Shown here in pieces: positions 59,201 to 64,000 of a stretch of 64,000 bases of DNA. Both the position numbers and the translations under genes were made by a program. The stretch is from Diphasiastrum complanatum (Eukaryota; Streptophyta; Lycopodiopsida; Lycopodiales; Lycopodiaceae): NCBI GenBank assembly GCA_029204225.1, contig CM055114.1, positions 10,649,634 through 10,713,633 on the forward strand, written 5' to 3'. How positions within the stretch are numbered: position 1 is the stretch's first letter; each line of letters starts with the position of its first letter. Under the pieces are notes generated by a model. The model saw only the letters and a program-made list of their open reading frames with translations. It did no database searches and was not told the DNA's origin.

Positions 59201-62200
59201 TTGACTGTTTAGAGCAAATGGGTCCCTTCGCCAAGATTGTAAATATGCCCTTGCTTGAGCACTAGCTGACAAATTTTTTTGAGGTAATGGTTTTTCACTA
59301 TTTTTAAGATGGGACCATTAGATTGAGCTAAATGCAGTTGCTCAAATTTTTTGGACATAACAGTGAAAAATTTCAGATATTGGCACTCAAAAAATGGGGA
59401 AAAAGGTTCCAAACGTATAGAAGATTTTTCCACGTTTGGAATGTGTCTGAATCGTTTTACATGTGGATGTTTCAAATGTTCTCTAAGACCTGTACCATAG
59501 CTTCATCATCTTGGAAGTGCTTCTCAAAGAATGAATCATCTATCTAGGCTTGGCATGCTCATGTAGCCTTGAGTCATCAACATTAAATGCACACACCCTT
59601 GAAATGTAATTGTAAGGTCTCGTCTTTGCTAGCTTGGGTGTTGGACCCAAAACTAATTACTAGCTTAGTCATGTCTTTTAGGGACATAACAACATTTGTG
59701 TTATCCCTATTTACTAGAGTCGTGAAAATCTCCTACATTTATATCCTGGAAGGTAACTACTTTTTTCCATAGTTCACTCTAACATCATGTATAGTATTAT
59801 CGTTGTAATGAGGTCACAAGTATTCGGATGACAAACTGTGTATTTAAGGCCCATTTATGTGTCCTGAGTCCGCATAGATTTGATGCATTATAGTTAGGAA
59901 GAGTTCCAGGTCACAGAGCAACAAATATATGAATGTCTGGAACTGTTGAGAACGTGAACTATAATGGATTCCTGTTCAACCCTTTTCAAGAGAAATTCCC
60001 TTATATGCTGCAGAATGAAGAACATGAAGTTGAATCTGAAGAAGAAGAAAGCGTTCTAAGCTTCTGGGGCTCCAACCTTTGGCTTGCCATACTAACAATT
60101 GTCATCTCTATCCTCTCGCAGTACCTTGTTGATGCTATCGAGGTAGGTGATCCCTTTTAAGAAATATATTTATGCAAATTAAGAAAGGTCATACATGTGA
60201 ATGCTGACTGCTGACTGTGCCTCCTAGAGAAAAACTGTATTATTACAAGTCTGTCTCTCTGTGGATGATACTGCTGCAGGGTGCTTCAGACAGCTGGAAT
60301 ATTCCTCTTGCTTTCATAAGTGTTATCATATTGCCAATTGTTGGAAATGCAGCTGAGCATGCAAGTGCTATTATGTTTGCACTAAAAGATAAACTAGTAA
60401 GTTGTTATCCAAGCCTTCACAGTATCTTCCTATGCACGTCAGAGCTGATACATAGTGGAGCTATAGCATATTTATTAAGAGAAGTAGCTAATAACGTTGC
60501 CCTATGTGAATGCTTAGGCGGCAAATACATGGTATAGCTGAGGAAAAAGGTGTGGAATTTGGATAGGTTAAGATTCTCTTGTTTTTGGAGCATCAAATCC
60601 TTTTAATCTTTCTTTAAGTAAGGTCTCTTAAGCATAATAAACATTCATCAAGCTGCATATCTTTTATTGTTGAGAAGTGATGACAAGTGGAACATTGGAG
60701 TGTAAGTAACATGGAGCACTGATGATGTCAAGTTGGGATGTGTAGCATCTAGTCCATGATCTGCTTTTTTGAGTTTCTGATCTTGAACTTTATGGATGGG
60801 TTTGGAAAGTAACTTTTATGGGTCCCTCATGTGATGATTGTCAGATCCCAGACTGAAATCAACAGATTGTTTTAAAATTCTTTGCAATGGCTTAAAATGC
60901 AGGACATCTCTCTAGGAGTGGCAATCGGGTCATCAACTCAAATTTCCATGTTTGTGGTAAGCGTACATTTATGGCATAGTTGCACAGAAAACCGTTTCTG
61001 GAGAAAAACGTTTCTAGAAACGTGTTTCGTTAATGCTCGTTTCTGGATTCAGAATCTCTGGAAAAAAAAAAACAGATACTAAAAAATCAATAGGAATTGA
61101 CAGAATCCAGTAGGGATTGATGCACCTAACCTGGACCACACTGTACCTGAAACAATCGGCAACCTACATAAATGTACCGCCCTTAATTAATGCTTTAATT
61201 TGATACTCATATTGTCCACAAAAACAAAATAAAAAAAAACGTTTCTGAGAAACGCTGTCCCAAACCAGAAACGCGTTTCAGAAACGATATGAGGACATCT
61301 CTCTAGGAGTGGCGTCATCAACTGAACGCGTTTCTAGAAATGCAGTGCAACTATGAATCCAAGACTTTCTTTACCTTTGTTACAAGTTACGTCCATAAGG
61401 ATAGAGGTTTAGGTTTTCTAATTTTACCATTTATTTATATCATTAATGTGCTCAAACTTTGGTGTTAGGTTTGTACAAGCGATCCCCTTTGAGTACTTTG
61501 GGTGGGCCCACTTGCATTATGCACCCAAATATATAGTGGTCCATCAACTTAAATCCAATAGCCTAAATGAAAGTCATCACAGGTCCTCTTCACCTTACCC
61601 GTTGCTCATCGCTGCCTCTCTTCCATGATGGAACCCACTAGTTAAAAATGTCTTTTGCCCCTAACACACTACATCCGATGACATGCATTGCTTAAATGCC
61701 CTCATGACTAATGAGGTCAACACATATTTCCCCCCTAGACACACTGTATCCACTAGTGGAAGTAGTAATTGAAACTGAAACACTGCATATCTTTTTGCCT
61801 TAAACATACTAGAACCATTAGTGGAAGTACTAACTGAAACTGACTCATTAGCCTAACTTGTAGATGGTGTCAAGATCCCCATGAGTTCAATATCACATAA
61901 CTATTCGGTGCCTTCACTCTAGTTGATGAAAAAAAACCTCTAAAAGGAAGAGCTGTTCATATTTTGAAATAGTTCCTCTTCTTATGCTGACTTTAAGGGG
62001 TCTTTTCATTTTCTTGACTGCATATCTGAATTTGTGGAAAGATTACTTTACTATCATGGTAGAACTTAATCTTTATCATGCCTATAAATTCTTATAGATA
62101 ATGTTCTTATTTTGAGCATTTGCATTGCAGATACCTTTCTGTGTTGTGGTAGGGTGGATCATGGGAAAGCCCATGGACCTCAACTTTCAGCTCTTTGAGA

Positions 62201-63015
62201 CAGCTACACTATTCATCACTGTTTTGGTCGTGGCATTCATGCTGCAGGTGGAAACTTTTCCACATCAGCGCTGTTGACATATTTTTCATAGACTAGTATG
62301 TAGCATAAGAATGTGTTTGTTTTCAAAAACACCTAATACGTTTGAGTTTTCATAAACTACTATCTTGCATAAGGATGCATTTCTTTTCAGAGACACCTTA
62401 TACTTTGGCACGTACATCTAGTGCAACAGACAATAATCACATCTAGTAACTGAAAGAGTCCTGTTGTTTCTGGTGTTTCTGCTGTGCTTTGAGTGAAACT
62501 GGAACATTTTGAGACATTGCATTTGTTTTATTGGTGCAGGAAGGTACCTCAAATTACTTTAAGGGTTTGATGCTGATTTTTTGTTATCTTATTGTGGGAG
62601 CAAGTTTTTTTGTGCACATAGATTTTCCTGAAGATCCTGGTAATAACCTACCTATATCCATGCTTACTCCATGTTCTCATTCCACTGTATTAAAGTTGTA
62701 CTCCTCACCAACTTTATGCAGTTCTTAGACCAATTACCAATGGCAGTTTAAACTGTGGAGTATGTTTATGTTGTTCAATGTCATTAAGAGTTTTTGCCTA
62801 ACTATCAATATGCCAGATTTTGGGTTCTTGTATCTACTAAATGCCTTGGTGATTCAAAATTACAACATCAGTGTTGCTAAAAGCTCTATTTGGACCTTAA
62901 AGTGTGTTATTCTGGACCAATGTGTCTGGTGCACAATATTTTTTGACTGTCTTCTGGAGTCTTTTCCGCGAATTTGAGCTTTGCAGATGTGGAACAAGAG
63001 TATTTTGGGCTATGA
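50262..63015 (+). CDS. Cation/H+ exchanger, CAX family (12 exons)
   Basis: Exons proposed: 50262-50363, 50926-51249, 54729-54796, 54987-55015, 55547-55743, 55870-56082, 60014-60142, 60280-60396, 60903-60956, 62131-62247, 62540-62639, 62987-63015. All borders are GT/AG and all phases join. The product is 486-492 residues (ATG 50262 or the in-frame 50280), close to plant CAX length (~450). CAX proteins move Ca2+ or other divalent metals into the vacuole against H+. Both ion-selective repeats are present: c-1 [16 protein letters not shown] (exon 5) and c-2 [17 protein letters not shown] (exon 8). Also seen are [46 protein letters not shown], a Glu-rich loop (exon 7) and NYFKGLMLI near the C-terminus. 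The N-terminal ~100 residues are hydrophilic and may be regulatory. Exon 4 joins as STIGGLLN (usual V is I). If intron 11 is retained, the protein ends at 62728 instead. Exon 1 and exon 12 are the least certain. Confidence 0.9.
51250..52829. other. CAX intron 2, left part
   Basis: Starts with donor GTAAGT after KLGH. AT-rich with no coding signature. Open frames of 70-80 codons here show no motif. Confidence 0.5.
52830..53450 (-). pseudogene. Antisense Ty3/gypsy integrase remnant in CAX intron 2
   Basis: On the minus strand the sequence reads ECHDSP, then [20 protein letters not shown] and RDVREYVR (about 53425-53300), the gypsy integrase zinc-domain region. It continues as a degenerate MDFNTGLP (about 53203-53226; MDFITxLP in active elements) and [11 protein letters not shown]. 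It then jumps to the C-terminal end of integrase, [24 protein letters not shown] (about 53050-52960). Most of the catalytic core is deleted. Stops and frameshifts are frequent. No LTRs are recognised. Confidence 0.72.
53451..54728. other. CAX intron 2, right part
   Basis: No recognisable coding sequence. The intron ends TTGCTGGCTGCAG before the GGATGGATATTCC exon. Confidence 0.5.
56690..56957. mobile_element. Small TIR-type element, copy 1 (left end lost), CAX intron 6
   Basis: About 268 bases similar to the element at 60975-61355. Shared parts are CGTTTCTGG near the left, AAAACA repeats, a GGCAACCTA[TC]A block, CTTTAAT[CT]TGATAC[CT]CATATTG, the GTTTCTGAGAAACGCTG palindrome, CCAGAAACGC and the right terminus GTTTCTAGAAACGC followed by TGCAACTATG. 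The left terminal CATAGTTGCAC is not seen here. No coding capacity; a non-autonomous, MITE-like element. Confidence 0.7.
57040..58740 (+). pseudogene. LINE (non-LTR) reverse-transcriptase remnant in CAX intron 6
   Basis: On the same strand as CAX. It reads [17 protein letters not shown] (about 57115-57165), [24 protein letters not shown], a stop, then [29 protein letters not shown] (about 57346-57400), [30 protein letters not shown] and [14 protein letters not shown] (about 57625-57660), followed by [20 protein letters not shown]. This order is the finger-palm-thumb series of a non-LTR RT. The catalytic box reads YVGD where active enzymes have YADD or similar, and stops and frameshifts are many. 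The 3' part (to about 58740) is eroded. No endonuclease domain or poly-A tail is identified. Confidence 0.78.
58741..60013. other. CAX intron 6, right part
   Basis: No gene recognised. An open frame starting at ATG 59933 runs into exon 7. It is rejected as an exon start because the acceptor TATATGCTGCAG at 60002-60013 gives exact phase 0 with exon 6 and the upstream frame has a stop at 59930. Confidence 0.55.
60975..61355. mobile_element. Small TIR-type element, copy 2, with exon fragment
   Basis: 381 bp bounded by CATAGTTGCAC (60975-60985) and GTGCAACTATG (61345-61355), perfect 11-bp inverted termini. The interior has repeated GTTTCT/AGAAAC half-palindromes and no open frame. It starts 18 bases after the exon 9 border, in CAX intron 9. 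I see no clear target duplication. Near its right end it carries a segment copied from exon 9 that copy 1 lacks. Confidence 0.75.
61292..61323 (+). repeat. Partial copy of CAX exon 9 inside the TIR element
   Basis: 61292-61313 is identical to 60901-60922 (22 bases: the AG acceptor plus the first 20 bases of exon 9). 61314-61323 equals 60929-60938, with six bases (60923-60928) deleted between. Copy 1 of the element has unrelated bases at this position. Confidence 0.88.
61356..62130. other. CAX intron 9, right part
   Basis: No recognised feature apart from a local direct repeat (about 61750-61830, a CACTAGTGGAAGTA[GC]TAA-type word). It ends at acceptor TGCATTGCAG before exon 10. Confidence 0.45.
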
Positions 63016-64000
63016 GCTAGCCATTCCGAACTCTCTTAAATTCGCCGACCTAGCTTTGCTACAATATTGTAGTATAAGCCTTACATATTGCTGCTTTTGA
63101 AGGTTATCTGTATTGCTGGAGTCTGAACTGATCTGTTTTTCCCAATATGACGTCCTTTGTCCTGCCTGGTATTCCTGGCCACACTGTCAATACTTCCTTT
63201 ATAAAACATTCATTTGACTCTTGTATATCATAAATGACAATGTTTTTATGTTGTTGGCTTAAAAAAGTGATCTAGTGGTCTGTACACCTGTAACATGCCA
63301 AAATCCTGCAAATTCTATGTTGTTTGGATGTCTTGAATATCGCTATCTGGTTCATCATACATAAAGACAATAAATCACATAAGGCAGTTAATTATACATC
63401 AAGGATGGCAGTTTATACTTTTTAGAAATTTCTAAGATGGCAGATATGTTAACACCTGAAAACGTTCACTAGTCCTTTTCAACAATCTTTTCTTTGACAG
63501 TTTAATGTAGCCTTTGAAGCATGCCAATCGACATTCATGTATATTTGATAATTCCTCCATCCTGTTTTTCTGTTTAAGAAAGTTAATGGCACACAAATAT
63601 GGAGGTTACGATGATAAATCTGGGATGACCTTGGTAATTGTTGTAGTTGATGACCATTATAATGTGTTTTACTAGCAGATAATTCTTACCATACTTCTGT
63701 CCATGGTTGCAAATTATTTACCTTGCCATAGTTTTATTTATTGCTAGAGATTATCAAATACATTCAGCGGACAATTTCCCTGTAGTATCGGCTTTGACTT
63801 TGGCTTTGGATATCACTTGCATTATTCACCTTAACTATATAGCAGTGAACACTTAAGAGTTTAGGTTAAGGGCTGATTGATATTTGTCTTGAAGTGGAAT
63901 ACTGTGTTTGGCTGCAAATGAAACGTACTTTTGCAATTTATTCACTGACTATTGTTTCTGCAACTATTTTGATGCTCCATCACTTTGATGCATGTTGTTG
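63016..64000 (+). other. CAX 3' UTR and downstream
   Basis: No coding frame is seen. AATAAA at about 63369 is a candidate polyadenylation signal if transcription reaches it. No further gene is identifiable before the window ends. Confidence 0.35.

Noticed and set aside
58943-59272. 109-codon minus-strand frame in CAX intron 6
   Set aside because: No motif, no family resemblance and biased composition; likely chance or unclassified repeat.
59933-60013. ATG-started exon upstream of CAX exon 7
   Set aside because: A stop lies just upstream in that frame, and the acceptor at 60012-60013 joins exon 6 in exact phase and gives the expected family sequence.
62640-62728. CAX C-terminus reading through intron 11
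   Set aside because: The tail lacks family features, and a good donor (GTAATA) and acceptor (TTTGCAG) give a short acidic tail in phase; kept only as an alternative.

Overview
The window looks like nuclear DNA from a land plant. It has AT-rich, spliced, intron-heavy sequence, dense nested Ty1/copia retrotransposons whose primer-binding sites match plant initiator-Met tRNA, and one recognisable host gene, a vacuolar-type cation/proton exchanger (CAX). Kilobase-scale introns loaded with LINE, gypsy and TIR-element debris, plus a DUF7869-like element, suggest a large, repeat-rich genome such as a fern or other non-angiosperm. That placement is an inference and is not proven by the sequence.

Region 1 (1-13776) is a stack of nested copia elements. 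Element F1 (798-13776, imperfect 5-bp flanking duplication) has lost most of its coding region. Element G (3104-13660) sits in its 3' LTR. G's polyprotein is split around an antisense copia fragment (H, 7507-9700) and a sense fragment related to element C (9686-11046). Region 2 (13777-21645) holds a broken DUF7869-like transposon gene, an F-family LTR interrupted by a 1259-bp insertion with perfect 5-bp target duplications, an antisense copia pol fragment (17620-19830), and a decayed coiled-coil reading frame of unknown origin.

Region 3 (21646-37989) is element B, a decayed copia with long LTRs. Two other copia elements landed four bases apart, just behind its primer-binding site. A (22520-28380) is intact: 653-bp LTRs that look identical by eye, perfect target duplications and an uninterrupted 1316-codon polyprotein. 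C (28390-34601) is full-length but carries stops and frameshifts. Region 4 (38.2-48.2 kb) is element D, split by element E (40606-45702). Both lack the reverse-transcriptase catalytic segment.

Region 5 (48.2-64 kb) is gene space. A CAX gene on the + strand can be assembled from twelve exons with consistent GT/AG borders and phases (50262-63015, about 490 residues). Its introns contain an antisense Ty3/gypsy remnant, a LINE remnant and two copies of a small TIR element rich in GTTTCT/AGAAAC. The second TIR copy carries a partial duplicate of the neighbouring CAX exon 9. The host gene and the retroelements are unrelated in function; the elements matter as structural load and as a possible source of regulatory or splicing signals.
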